The translations under genes and the position numbers were made by a program. A model generated the notes under the pieces. It was not told the origin of the DNA, did not search any database, and worked only from the letters and a program-made list of their open reading frames with translations. Below, one piece after another: positions 32,160 to 43,056 of a stretch of 64,000 bases of DNA (its first letter is position 1; every line of letters starts with the position of its first letter). The stretch is from Diploptera punctata (lineage: Eukaryota > Arthropoda > Insecta > Blattodea > Blaberidae): positions 284,501-348,500 of the forward strand of contig JASPKZ010010276.1 in NCBI GenBank assembly GCA_030220185.1, given 5' to 3'.

Positions 32160-32625
32160 TCGGTTAAGACATGTTTCTTGTGTAGTGATATAACAAATGA
32201 CAGCGCAAGCATTTATTCGTGGCTGCATGAACACTGATGAGTGTCCTACTGAATGACAGGAAGCACATTATTATAAGAGCTGTTGAAATGACGGGTTGTG
32301 ATATAATTAGGATTTTGTAAATTTATTATTAGATGGTGATAATAATAAAGTGAAGAAGGAGAAAGGGAATAAGAGAGTAGCAACTAGAGCTGGTCAAGTT
32401 CACATTCACTCCCGCTAGAATCTCGTTCCCGAGTTCCCCAGTCTCGTTGCTTCTACGTATACACTAAGCATATTCAGGGGAGTGGAAATGGTTAAATTTT
32501 ACTGGTTAATAAACTCGACCTTACTTTTCTTCATTGCTATTTGTCAGTTTGGTTCCGAAGAAATAAGAAATTACAGCTGTTAGAGTGTTAAGACACAGAC
32601 ACACACACCCACAATATATATAAGC
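32160..32625. other. No feature recognised
   Basis: AT-rich, no ORF above background. Confidence 0.4.
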
Positions 32626-32627
32626 CA

Positions 32628-32725
32628 TGAAAAGAAAAACTAATGCCTGAACCTTGATATGAACCCGGTACCTCTAAGAGCTCTATATGTTAGTGTGTTA
32701 CCGACCACGCTACTCAGATATCCCA
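32628..32725 (-). ncRNA. tRNA-like element, third type of core
   Basis: Minus strand: ends GGAAAGGAAAATTAATG and CATTAGTTTTTCTTTTCATGG, core GGGATATCTGAGTAGCGTGG to CCGGGTTCATATCAAGG and TTCAGGC. The B box is decayed (GGTTCATATCA). Next to ATATATA, like the other members. Confidence 0.5.
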
Positions 32726-32741
32726 GTGCGAACATTAATTT

Positions 32742-32875
32742 TCCTTTCCTACGCGGGATGGCGTGGTCGATAACGCTCACTAACGTATATATTTAGGGAT
32801 CCCGGTTCAGGCATTAATTTTTCATTTCATGACATATTTTGCTTCCATTGCTTAATTGTTAAATCGAAATATATA
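32742..32875 (+). ncRNA. tRNA-like element, partial, inverted to its neighbour
   Basis: GGATGGCGTGGTCGATAACG to GATCCCGGTTCAGGCATTAA and ATTTTTCATTTCATGACATA. The following TTGCTTCCATTGCTTAATTG matches the array spacer (TTGCATTGCTCAATG). With 32628-32725 it forms a divergent pair of the same core type. Confidence 0.45.
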
Positions 32876-32879
32876 CACA

Positions 32880-33560
32880 CACTCACACACATTTTGTCAT
32901 GGTCAATATCTGTGTCTAGTAGGAAGAATCGTTGGAGATCTGTATTTTTTTCAAAAATATTTTCATAAAAACTTCCTCAATAAGTTCATTCCCTCGGAAT
33001 TCACTGAAAAACTTATCTGAAATCATACTTCTTACAACTCGTGATCAAAAGATCTGTCTTAAATCCTGAGTCTGACCAACTTGACAGGAGTTTTTTGTCA
33101 TTTTCCTTCAATAGCCATTGATCATTCTTGGTTGAAATTTCATTTTCATGTCCAATTTAATTAATAAGAATATTTTATAAGATCATAAAAACGCTTGGCC
33201 CAACACAAAAATAGAAATAAATGGCCTATTGGACATAAACAAATATTACAGACTGATATTCTTCATTATGTTGAGATGTATGCAAATGAAAATAAAACTT
33301 GTAAATTGATAAGAATTAAACTTAACGAATTGTTCGATTCCGCTATAATTATATTTAGGTTAATTTATATATTTGGATCCTTAACTCCTTGGCCATATCG
33401 CATATAGGTTCTATGGATATATGTCAATAGGTGTCAACAGTCTTTGTTTCTATTGTTTATTGGATTCATAATATGCCTTCTGCAAATCGAAATTGAATTT
33501 ATTTTAAACGAGTAATAAAATTATCAATTGAGTTGGTATTTACTTGATGAAAATCCATAT
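32880..33560. other. No gene recognised
   Basis: AT-rich; the 70-codon plus frame at 33195 has no recognisable features. Confidence 0.4.
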
Positions 33561-33562
33561 TT

Positions 33563-34070
33563 ATTAATTAAATAAAAATAAAACTTAGTTTTATTTGATT
33601 TTCATATTCATTCATATTCATATTTATTTATTTTTTTCAAGTCCCCATGTTTGTCTTTCGACATTCCTGGTTTCTCTCCTGGCATGGCGTACTTGTAACC
33701 CATTTCTGAGGTTGGGGCGCCTGGAAGGCGGGGTTACGTTACCCCGATGATATGATGGGTGATGTTGATGATAATGGTGCGCCAGGAGAGTCCCTAATCC
33801 TAAGATTAGCCTAAGATGAATATGAATGATGATGATTGCGATGGTCATATGATTTTGGGGACCGTTTGGGCCTTAAAGTTTTCCTGACATTTGTCTTACA
33901 GGTGAGAAAAAACCCCGATAAAAACCTCACCCAGAAAAACTGTCCCTACCGGGGATCGAACCCGAGCCCGCTGCGTGACAAGGCAGCACGCTACTCCGAG
34001 ACCACAGTGGTGGACTATTTATTAATTATGAAAATCAAATAAAACTAAGTTTCATTTTTATTTAATTAAT
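33563..34070 (-). repeat. Full SINE-B between 43-bp inverted repeats
   Basis: The inverted repeats 33563-33605 and 34028-34070 differ at one base. Between them is a nearly full minus-strand SINE-B (33640-34016): head GTCCACCACTGTGGTCTCGG, B box GGGTTCGATCCCCG, block to ATCATATGACCATCGC, and tail GGATTAGGGACTCTCCTGGC to the CTTCCAGGCGCCCCAACCTC end. Flanking repeats of a SINE are normally direct, so the inverted arrangement is odd. Confidence 0.8.
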
Positions 34071-34074
34071 GTAT

Positions 34075-35085
34075 CGGTATAATAAAAGTATTTTAATTAA
34101 ATGGATCGTGATAATTAAATTATAACCATCTCGACTGTGCTAAACTATAAAAACCGTGTCACACTGGCCAATATCGGGATTTGATTTTTCCGAATACAAG
34201 TCACAAATGCTACTGCCTGAACTCTCTCGGTTCAACCTACATTTTATGCTGAAAAGTGAAACGTTTAAAGGAAACAGAACAGAGTATATCGAAATATACA
34301 TTTGAAGAATGTCAAGTACAGTAACAAATCTTTAGATGTTATATTTAGAAGTCTATTTCAAATTCAGGAAGCTAGGAAATGAGATTCAGGTATGTAACTT
34401 GTGCAGACTAGGACGGAAAGAAGAGAGATATACGTAACTTCTTATGACATTGAATGAGCGTTGATTGCATTTGACGTAACCTAGTTTCTTTACAATAAAT
34501 TCCATGCTATTAATTATAGAGTTTCTTTTTTTACCCAAAATATTTTTTGCGCACACATTTATGATTAATGAGGCTCACAGCAAAAGGGTGTAAAGTTAGA
34601 AATAAAGCAGATTTCCCTGCCATATTTATTCAGTTATTTCATCAACCGCTGATTTTCTTATTTATATTTTATATAGGCTAATTTATTACCCGTCGTTCTT
34701 CGGATATTTTTTATCTCAATCAGCTTAGCGCTCTCGATAATTTTGTTGATGTTGGACACTTTATTTTTCAATATTTCTCACCCGTGCAATGCCGATGGTA
34801 GTAAATATGGACTTTAAACCGCTTCGGGAGTGTCACTACCTAGCTCTGCGATCCTGAAACCTATGGATTCTGCACAAATGCCAGTCGCTTTAATTTGTTT
34901 ACATCTCTAGGAATGCTAGGCTTCTCTTACTCCTCAACGGCCTCTTTTCTGGATTGTAAGTCATGCGTATACCACGTTTGGTTGGAAAATGCACCAGGCG
35001 TTCAGGGGTTATGTTGGAGCAGACGTACTTACTATATACAAATATTATTTATTTATAGGCTTATGTGTATACTGCTTATATATTT
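34075..35085. other. No gene recognised
   Basis: The 89-codon plus frame at 34895 has no recognisable domain. Contains an AT-rich unassigned region. Confidence 0.4.
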
Positions 35086-35087
35086 TT

Positions 35088-35390
35088 ATGACATATTTGG
35101 CTTTCATCTTTTAATGTCAAAATGTAATTGTAATATTGAAATAAAAAAAGTGCCAATGCTATAAAATAAAAGTATTCTGATTAAAATACTTCCTTCAAAT
35201 GGAAGCCGTAAGGTGGCAATGCGGAAATTTCCCGCTGCCTCTTATGATTTGAGAATTATATACAAGGAAGGAAAATATATGTTTGCACTGGGATACCTGG
35301 ATGCGGTCGGAGACGCACTAACGTATAGAGTTAAAGGTCCCAGGTTGAAATCCGGTTCAGGCATTTTTTTTTCATGACGTATGTATGTGT
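35088..35390 (+). ncRNA. Diverged full unit of the tRNA-like family
   Basis: The spacer parallels the array unit: GGCTTTCATCTTTTAATGTC, AAAGTGCCAATGCTATAAAA, GGCAATGC.. and AGGAAGGAAAATATATG. It is followed by the third core type GGGATACCTGGATGCGGTCG to CCCAGGTTGAAATCCGG, TTCAGGC and TTTTTTTTTC. It shows the 298-bp layout with a different core. Confidence 0.55.
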
Positions 35391-36260
35391 GTGTTATATT
35401 GTAGATTATCGCGAATATAAGTATGATTAAGACACATTATTTTTTTTACATATTTGTAGGCTTTTGGATATTACAGGTTTGATTTCAAATTAAAATAATA
35501 ATTTTGGAATGAAATAGCTAAGATTTGGAAGATAAATCAGAATTATAGTTTTTATAAGTTAGTTAGTAGTCTGTTTTATTTAACAATATAATTAGTCAAA
35601 CCAGGCCATTAACTTGGCAATTCATTTCTCAGCCTTTAAGCCACGATAGATTTTATGTAAAAGCCTCTTATTTCAGGCTAAGTATTTTACAAGCTGTAAT
35701 TCTACGACATGCGATCCATGGCTTTACTTCCATTTCCAAGGACGTCATACCGATAATTTAACACCCTTAAATATCCTTTATGTTGGTCGCATTTGAAGTC
35801 GCGGACAACGGAACCAGAGGTGAGAATCATAATCATTATCTCACCACGACCTATTATTACAGCTGTTCTATATTTTATACATGATTCAAGATAATACCAA
35901 TATTGTTAGGTGTGTCAGAGATGTTATCGATTATTTTTCAAGACGGGGTGGTATCTGGAAATAATGGTTTGGGTGCTGATGAGATGTCCAAATTTTGAAA
36001 TTGTAGCTATTTATAATCGCCTTAACTACAATTGTCATATCGTTATTTTACTTAGATTATTGGTATTACTGTGCCTGGTTTGTCAAATTCGGCGTTTTGT
36101 CTAGCCTAGATACACTTATAGCATATTGATAGGAGTGCTCTGTCAGTGCCACGATACCCTTTGTGATGAACGGCCACTTTAAGTTTCGAGAGATGTTCTC
36201 TATCCACACAACCAAATAATGGAATCTCAATATTGAAGTCCGTTCAGAATAACACCCTAC
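35391..36260. other. No gene recognised
   Basis: TTGTAGATTATCGCGAATATAA at 35400 is inverted relative to 4394-4425 (TTATATTCGCGAAAATCTAC), so repeat homology extends beyond the tRNA-like unit. The rest is unassigned. Confidence 0.4.
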
Positions 36261-36264
36261 TATT

Positions 36265-36462
36265 CTTTATACCGGCGGCCTCACGATCTTGTGGTCAGAG
36301 TTCTGATAATAGTTCAAGTGATCCCGGATTTGATTCCCGGTCAGACAATATGCAATTTCCTTTAAGAAAATTATTATTCCTGTGGTTTCCCATGATCTGT
36401 AATTTAGTTTAAGATTAGGTTAATGACTCTCCTTGCATTTCATTATCATTTATTACCCATCA
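36265..36462 (+). repeat. SINE related to SINE-B
   Basis: Head GGCGGCCTCACGATCTTGTG, B-box-like GGATTTGATTCCCGG, tail GATTAGGTTAATGACTCTCC and CCCATCATATTATC. Relative of 30635-30845. Confidence 0.5.
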
Positions 36463-36464
36463 TA

Positions 36465-37072
36465 TTATCATAAGTAATGTCACGAGTCATTTCCAAATAA
36501 TGAATAAATGTATATAAAATATTTTGAAATCAAGAATGGCATTTGTTAGGACTATTTAACGAATAAAATTAAGCTGTTTACTCAAAAATCATTATTTAAA
36601 TATAATTACCGGAATTTTTAAATATTTTGTATTTTTAATGTAAACGGCGATGTTTGAAAACAAATCAGAAATGTGCGATTATGTTCATTCACTGCAACTT
36701 GATCATATCATTTATTGCCAAATAGCATCGCAATATTGTAAGAATGCACCCTAGTGGAGAAATAATGAAACACATCAAACCGTATATTATAATCAATATT
36801 ATATGTTATTCATTAACTTTTTTAGTAAACAACTCGGTAAAATCAAGGAATCTGTTCATTATTTGTTATATTCAATGTATTTTTTTGGAGATAAAATATT
36901 GCTCTAACCTGTTCAGAATATTAAAAAGGAGGAGCTTTCTTTATCACAAAAGTAGGAGCTGATAAAGAGAAATCGATAAAGAGCTAGGTGAAACACGACT
37001 GCCATTGGTTGTAAAACAAAATTAATTGAAACGTGATTGGTCATTGACTCCCATTTGGGGCATGAGTTAAAT
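36465..37072 (+). mobile_element. MITE-like element, copy 1
   Basis: Starts ATCATAAGTAATGTCACGAG and shares more than 500 bp with the reverse complement of 47337-48042: GGCATTTGTTAGGACTATTT, AGAATGCACCCTAGTGGAG, ATTGGTTGTAAAACAAAATT, GACTCCCATTTGGGGCATGA. Right terminal repeat missing. No coding capacity. Confidence 0.65.
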
Positions 37073-37074
37073 AA

Positions 37075-37210
37075 TCGGTGTTAAAGTAACTCCGCCTTCC
37101 AGGTGCCCCAACCTGAGACATGGATTAGAATTCCCCAGAAGCCAGGGGAGAAAGCTAGAAATGTCATAAAAGACAACCTGATGGCAAAGGGGGAAAACAA
37201 TGTGGGTTGA
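37075..37210 (+). repeat. SINE-B tail fragment
   Basis: GTAACTCCGCCTTCCAGGTG through CCCCAACCTGAGACATGG corresponds to the 3' block of SINE-B at 45470-45570. Confidence 0.6.
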
Positions 37211-37212
37211 AT

Positions 37213-37560
37213 ATTTCAACTCTGACTTTAGTAGTAGTAGGACTTTATTAGACAAAAGTAAGATATTTACAATATTATTTACAAATATGGGTCGCACGGG
37301 CAGTATGCTGTTGACAGTCCGTTACAATAAAGTAATAATTGCTACTAGTGTGAAGAAAAATAAACAACAAAAAAAACAATAACATTACAATTACATAAAG
37401 AAAGCGCAATAATATTACAATTAAATAATAACACAATAGCATTATACACTAAAAAAAGCAATAACATTACAATTACATAAAGAAAACACAGAGTTAACAA
37501 GTGCTGATCTACTGGAGAATGATCTGGTTAATTTGTTGTAAATTCAATGGTTCTACTGAT
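37213..37560 (-). mobile_element. LINE 3' UTR with CTA-repeat tail
   Basis: The minus strand ends ..CAGCATACTGCCCGTGCGAC..ATTGTAAATATCTTAC..AATAAAGTCCTACTACTACTAA. Poly(A)-signal-like AATAAA and a trinucleotide tail mark a retrotransposon 3' end. No coding part is present. Confidence 0.45.
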
Positions 37561-37584
37561 AGGCCTATTACATATATTTTATCA

Positions 37585-37870
37585 ATAAAGATAAATTGAT
37601 CCCACTACATGCCTTATCAGACCCTCAGGGTAGTAGGAGTTTAAGGCTCCCACATTTCTAGACAATCGGCACGAGATATCAACCGGGTTGGCAGCTCTGC
37701 GAGACGATCGCCTTTACCCCCAGAACGAACGTCTAGTACTCATTTTCTTTAGAAGTTGAGTAGACGCACGGTCCCGGAAGAAGGCTTGGGCCTGTTTAAA
37801 ACTACGGACCCCATCGGAACTAGAACCTATGGCCTTCCGGCTTGTAGCGTATTGTCTTAAACAACCATCC
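37585..37870 (-). repeat. SINE-A, diverged full copy
   Basis: Same block order as 45925-46226 with about 20 percent divergence by eye: GATCCCACTACATGCC, GTAGTAGGAG, CGATCGCCTTTACCCCC, then head CTTCCGGCTTGTAGCG. Confidence 0.7.
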
Positions 37871-38374
37871 TATGGAGATCCTTCAGATTTTATTAACATT
37901 ACTAATAATAATATGGTCAGTTGCTGCTACAAACACTTGGAGCATACATCATTGTAAACAACAACAACTAGTAGCAGAAGCTCAACCTGCTGATGATGGA
38001 AGTTAACTTCCGAAACGCCTCCAGTTAATTTTATATATACCATTTTCACAAGGTTGAGGACGACGGCACCTGCCAACAGGTATATTTTAATTTTTAACTT
38101 TTATCTTATTAATAATGATTATAACGCCAGCGATTTTTCTTAAAATTGCCTTCCGTGGTAAATGTCCGTATTTCAGCATTTTTAACGACTCGACGTTCCT
38201 TCTACTGCTGCGGTAGAAATCCTTAGTAGACTGAGCTTGCTTTCTGTGAACTCTGCAGTTGGCGGATACAGAATGTGGTATTAAGAAGATCGATACCGCA
38301 GCAGTAGGCGAAACGCCGAATCTTATCAAAACTGGACCACGGCCATTCAGCCCATACGACGATTTTAAAAATTA

Positions 38375-38612
38375 ACAAAAAATATGGCCATCTACAAAGA
38401 CTGGAAGATGAGAGATGACCAAAATATATATACCAATGGTCACCCCCTGGAAGAAATAAACGTGGCAGACCAAGGTGGAAATGGAAAACTTGTGTCAGAA
38501 TTATAATGGATGATATGAATGTGGAAGAAGGAGATTGTAATGATATATATAAATAGAAACTTAAGATGGCAAACCTATAAGTGAGGGAAAACCAAAGAAG
38601 AAGAAGAATAAA
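38375..38612 (+). mobile_element. LINE 3' tip, GAA tail
   Basis: Nearly the same as 46340-46595: AATATGGCCATCTACAAAGA, ACCAATGGTCACCCCCTGG, AAATAAACGTGGCAGACC and (GAAGAA)n. Coding frame broken. Confidence 0.7.
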
Positions 38613-38739
38613 GAGTATGGATCAACAACTTTTTAGTCACGTACGTATAAGCAAATTTAATCAATGGTGACAATATTTAAATCATTTTTTTTTGTTATGT
38701 GACTGGCCAATTTTTTTTCTATAGAGATCGAGGGTCACT

Positions 38740-38802
38740 ATTAAATTACAGTACTCACTGGCACTATCGAACCCGTAGGTTCATGGCCATTAAATTACAG
38801 TA
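38740..38802 (-). mobile_element. 35-bp LINE-C insertion with 14-bp target duplication
   Basis: Direct repeats ATTAAATTACAGTA (38740-38753 and 38789-38802) bracket 38754-38788, which is exactly the 3' tip of LINE-C on the minus strand (GGCCATGAACCTACGGGTTC then GATAGTGCCAGTGAG). Confidence 0.85.
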
Positions 38803-38819
38803 TTCGGATTATTTATCTT

Positions 38820-39990
38820 CTTCTTCTTCTTCCGAATGCAGTATTGGGTGATGATGCCCGTTCTGCGACTACAAAAACTGATCTTTCCATCGGTTGAAGG
38901 GTCTTCCGAGGTCTCTTATGCCTTTAGGGTTGAGCTGGTAAATCATCTTTGGTAAACGGGAATTTGACATTCTCTGGACGTGTTGGAACCATTTAATCTG
39001 ATAATTTTGTATATGTTCAACCATTTCCCTACTATTCCACTGCATCCTTATCTCATCACTTTTCATTCTATCCCTTAATGTTACTCCAGTTAGTGATCGG
39101 AGGAATCTCATTTGTGAACTATTAATGCGGGATTTATCTTTTGCTCGAAGTGTCCAGCATTCACTTCCGTATAGTAGAGCAGGTTTGGCTATGGCATTAT
39201 GAAATCTCAATTGGATTTCTTTCCTCATTTGTTTTCCAAAATTTCTCCTAATTATACCATTTAATCTGTTATATTTTTCTAAATTTGTTTCCACATCTTT
39301 TTGATTATGAAACTGTGATATATTATTACCTAAATAATTAAAGTGTGTTACTTGTTCTATTGGTTTATTATTTATTATTAATTTTACTCCCGAAAGTCCC
39401 TTTCCAGTGATTGCCATGGATTTGGTTTTATTTTCAGATATTTTCATGTTGTATTTTTCCAGGGTATTCTGCAATTTAAACACTGATCTCTGCAAATCAT
39501 CTTCATTCTCCGCTAGAAGTACTTGATCATCTGCGAAGATTATTGTTTGTATTTGATTTCCTCTACATATTTTTACTCCAGGGGGGTTTAGTTTTTTCCA
39601 CTCCTGGACAATTTTATTTAGATATAGAATAAACAGTAATGGAGATAGTCCACATCCCTGTCTTAAACCTTGGTTAATTTCAAATTTATCTGTTATTTTC
39701 CCATGATCTAACTTTACTTTTATAAATGTGGTTTCATATAAACTTTTTATAGCATTTATTAGATTATTGGGGACTTGGTAGCTTTCCAATATTTTCCACA
39801 TTATGTCCCGTTTGACTCTATCATAGGCCTTTTCAAAATCTAAAAATAATATATATATAGGGGGATATTAAATTCTTTCCACTTCTCAATTAGTTGTTTT
39901 ATAACAAATATAGCGTCGATACACGATCGGCCTTTTCGGAATCCACATTGTTCTTCTCCATTTTTTTTCTTCTTTAATTTTCTGAAGTTT
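38820..39990 (-). mobile_element. LINE with reverse transcriptase, RTE-like
   Basis: Minus-strand element ending in (GAAGAA)n at 38820-38832. The RT begins in another frame at about 39990 (EEQCGFRKGRSCIDAIFVI, then FEKAYDRV, motif A) and shifts into the long ORF at about 39845. It is truncated upstream; no endonuclease is visible. Confidence 0.85.
38869..39801 (-). pseudogene. Reverse transcriptase, 310-codon open fragment
   Basis: Copies LINE RNA into DNA at the target site. Motif B region GLRQGCGLSPLLFILYLNKI (about residues 50-69), motif C TIIFADDQVLLAE (about 86-98; catalytic Asp pair), thumb HFNYLGNNISQ, LLYGSECWTLRAKDKSRI, and C-terminal RLPKMIYQLNPKGIRDLGRP. Motif A lies upstream in another frame, so this ORF alone is not functional. 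The uninterrupted 310 codons suggest a relatively young copy. The first ATG (39801) is internal to the domain. Confidence 0.85.
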
Positions 39991-40049
39991 TCTGAAGTTT
40001 TTATTATTATTGTTATTTATTATTATGTTGTTATTATTATTAAATAGAA

Positions 40050-40240
40050 TTAAACAACACCGCGTCGGCTGGGAACAGCATGCTCAGAGAATGGAAGAAA
40101 CAAGATTGCCCAAGATAGCATATCATTATAAACCAAAAGGATTAAGCAGTGAGATGGAAGGAATCATTGTGGATTCGGAACAGGCGAATCGCCTAAACCT
40201 TGAAGTGAAGATGATGAGATAATGATGATGATGATGATAA
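40050..40240 (+). mobile_element. LINE 3' tip, GAT tail
   Basis: Frame reads HRVGWEQHAQRMEETRLPKI then AYHYKPKGL, equivalent to the C-terminus of the 38869-39801 RT (WFQHVQRMSNSRLPKM). Tail (GATGAT)n then (AAT)n. Confidence 0.65.
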
Positions 40241-40274
40241 TAATAATAATAATAATAATAATAATATAATAAAA

Positions 40275-40319
<45 letters not shown>
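40216..40319. repeat. (GAT)n-(AAT)n-(ATT)n microsatellite
   Basis: The AAT run switches to ATT after AAAATT, so it is self-complementary. SINE-A starts right at its end. Confidence 0.9.
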
Positions 40320-40614
40320 GGCACGCCGTAGCATAGTGGTTAAGTCACTGGGCTACAAGCCGGAGGGTCGAGGGTTCAAGTCCCGTTGCGGTTAGGATTT
40401 TTAAACTGACCCAAACCCTCTGGCGGCACTATGGCCCTGGGGTCGACTCAGCCTCTAACGGAAATGAGTACCAGACGCTTGTTCTGGGGTAAAGGCGGCC
40501 GTCACGCAGGGCTGACAACCCGGCTGACATAAAGTGCCGATTGTCTAGAAAAAGTGGGAGCCTTAACCTCCTACTACCCCAAGAGCCTCTGGGTCTGTTG
40601 TGGGATCACTTTAT
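40320..40614 (+). repeat. SINE-A, full copy
   Basis: tRNA-derived head with A box TAGCATAGTGGTTAAGTC and B box GGGTTCAAGTCCC, then ACCCAAACCCTCTGGCGGC, GTACCAGACGCTTG, GGCGGCCGTCACGCAGG and CCTCCTACTACCCCAAGAG. Best-preserved head of the family in the window. Confidence 0.85.
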
Positions 40615-41435
40615 ATTATCACTATTAATATTGTCAAATACACTACCGACACTATAGTACTTAAAATTTGGAGTAGGTCTATACCCATATGGTGTCAAAA
40701 TAGGCCTACATTTTCAATAAAAATATAAAAATGAAATTTACAATTACCACTTGGTTTAAGAATAAGAGGAAAGCAAAAAAAAAAAAGTAGATGGTGTTTA
40801 GAGCAGCATAAGAGAAAAACGATTGGACGATCGAGATTGGAATGACAGAGAGATGTCAAGGAAAATGTTAGTAGATTAATTGAGCGCAGGAAGATATTGT
40901 GAAAAATTGTGAAACCTGCTGAATAAAATACTGTAAATGAATTTACAATTACATGGCATCTAGTGTTTGAATCTTTATTGTTATTTTTTCTTTGATTTAT
41001 TGGACAATGTTGTTACTAGACATTGTATTAAAGAGCCCTGAGCGGTCTAAGCCTCTCAGCGGATGAAAAAGTAAATAATTTGACCTGAGTTCAGTCTCAC
41101 TACCTGTAGCTAATTCATAGAACAGTATTTTGTAAACTACATGTTTGTTTAAATGTAAGATATTACAATAACATTTTTATGTGCCACATTTACTTATAAT
41201 AATCATTTTAGGCTACTTTTTTATTTTTCATTGTTAAATTTTAGTCTTCAACGAATATAGATGGTTGCCGCAGTAATTGACGGCGAGAGGTGCATGTGGC
41301 TTGCGGGCTTCCAGTTCATTACTCTGGACTTAAATACTGAAAAGCCTCAACCAGGACATTCATTCCGACCACAAATGAATAAGTCCTAATACGTGAGAGA
41401 CTATAACTTTGCTCCTATTATTAATAATGGAATTT
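40615..41435. other. No gene recognised
   Basis: Around 41030-41095 GAGCCCTGAGCGGTCTAAGC and CTGAGTTCAGTCTCAC might be a decayed SINE head. The remainder is unassigned. Confidence 0.35.
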
Positions 41436-41439
41436 TTAT

Positions 41440-41755
41440 TGACATGTCGAATGAAAGGAAATACATTTTCATTTAAATTGCGCACGGGTCTGCTTGGCTG
41501 TACGTGCATATTTTTTTCATGAATAAAAATAAAAAATAAACATAAGAATATGTAACAAAATACATACATGGCTACACAACTGCACTCAAACTTAAATAAG
41601 GCATAAAACAATGAATATATAAGTCTACGTCTACGTTACATACAAAACAACAAACATCTGCAGTCTTACATAAAATACCATATGTATAGATATAGAAAGA
41701 AGCCTCCCTTTTTTGTATAATAATAAAAAATACTACCGAACAGATAAAAAACACA
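41440..41755 (-). mobile_element. LINE-G 3' UTR
   Basis: Third copy of the LINE-G tail: the minus strand has TACAGCCAAGCAGACCCGTG and TTTATTCATGAAAAAAAT as at 16985-17300. Non-coding. Confidence 0.6.
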
Positions 41756-41757
41756 TA

Positions 41758-42919
41758 CAGGGCTATTCAGAACGAAGGAACAGACTTCAAACATTTATTT
41801 CTTCGAAACTACAAAAAAAATAGAAACACAATTCCAACGTTCCTATTATCTGTCGAACATAAGCACATTTTGACGTTTAACTTCCGAATGTATTACTCCG
41901 CGCAGCACGTGCATGAGTGCAGGTGAACTCTGTCAGCTGTTTGTTAGAAGCCGATAAATTAGTGCACAACAATCGTTTTAATGTTTAATGTTGCAGGTTG
42001 TATTAATATTTACAATGATATGTCGAAAACTAATACATTTAACACCGTTTTTCACTACTTTTTTTAACAAATTCCCTTTGTGTTTTCTAATAATTTTGGT
42101 CACACATTTTATCACCGAGGTAAGTTAACATAAACTGCCCGACAGCCGCCATATTTGACTAACAGACATTCAACTTCCTTTCAAGTATCGTTCATTTCCA
42201 AAAAAATGTGAATTTTTAGTTACTCTCCGACCTTCGAAGAAACATGTATACTGTATTCTGATCAACTATAGGTAACATAAATAGCTTTAAATACGTAATT
42301 ATTTTAATCGAGTAAATGATCTATTTTTTTCCTTCCGCTGAACTATGCTTTGGTTATGAACGAATCGCAGTAACTGCAGCAGTCATGTGCTTTGTGGATT
42401 ACCCACCCATTTATTTTCGTGAAGTGTCTTTCTTAGGCTGAACAGAAAATAGAAAGAGAAACATTTGAAGTTCCGATCACAGTCGCATTGACGCTGTTGC
42501 TTGAAATTGCGATCACGGTTGCATTGGCGCTGTTGGATTGGAAGAGGAGGAGCAGAAGATCATGTTCATCTCCGGTGGCCTCCCAGGTCACCAGATCTAA
42601 CCCTGTGTAATTTTTATCTGTGGGGTTACGTAAAAGACCGTGTTTTTTATCCTCCCTATGCCTGACACTCTTGAAAATATGTGACATTGAATTGTTGAAG
42701 CTGTGAATTCGATAACTAGAGACCATCTGATTCGTGTATGGCAAGAAATGAGCCACCGTTTTAGTATTTGTCGTTTAACACATGGTGCTCATATTGAATG
42801 CATACAATAGTGAAATTTGAACTTTCCTTTTTCCAGGAACGTTAGAATTGTCTTTATATGTTTTGTAGTTTGGATGAAATAAATGTTTGAAGTTTGTTCC
42901 TTCTTTTTGAATAGTTCTA
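41758..42919 (+). mobile_element. Mariner-like element, internally deleted
   Basis: TA on both flanks; inverted repeats of about 90 bp (ACTTCAAACATTTATTTC, AACTACAAAA, AACGTTCCT). The right part keeps the end of a transposase. It lies 138 bp upstream of the GPCR exon, hence in its intron. Confidence 0.8.
42560..42800 (+). pseudogene. C-terminal remnant of mariner-like transposase
   Basis: Frames give a P.RSPDLT-like stretch (third catalytic Asp region), NFYLWGYVKDRVFYPPMP, a frameshift, VWQEMSHRFSICRLTHGAHI. Matches the end of the family; the N-terminal and first two catalytic residues are missing. Confidence 0.65.
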
Positions 42920-43056
42920 TATAATAGAATTGAAGGTCACAAACAATAACACACCTATGGTAAAATGCCAACATTTATTTACATTCTTTTTGGTGTAAAT
43001 GCTCTGCATTTTTATTATCTAGTCTTGCACTCAGATGTTGAATTTTGTAATTACAG

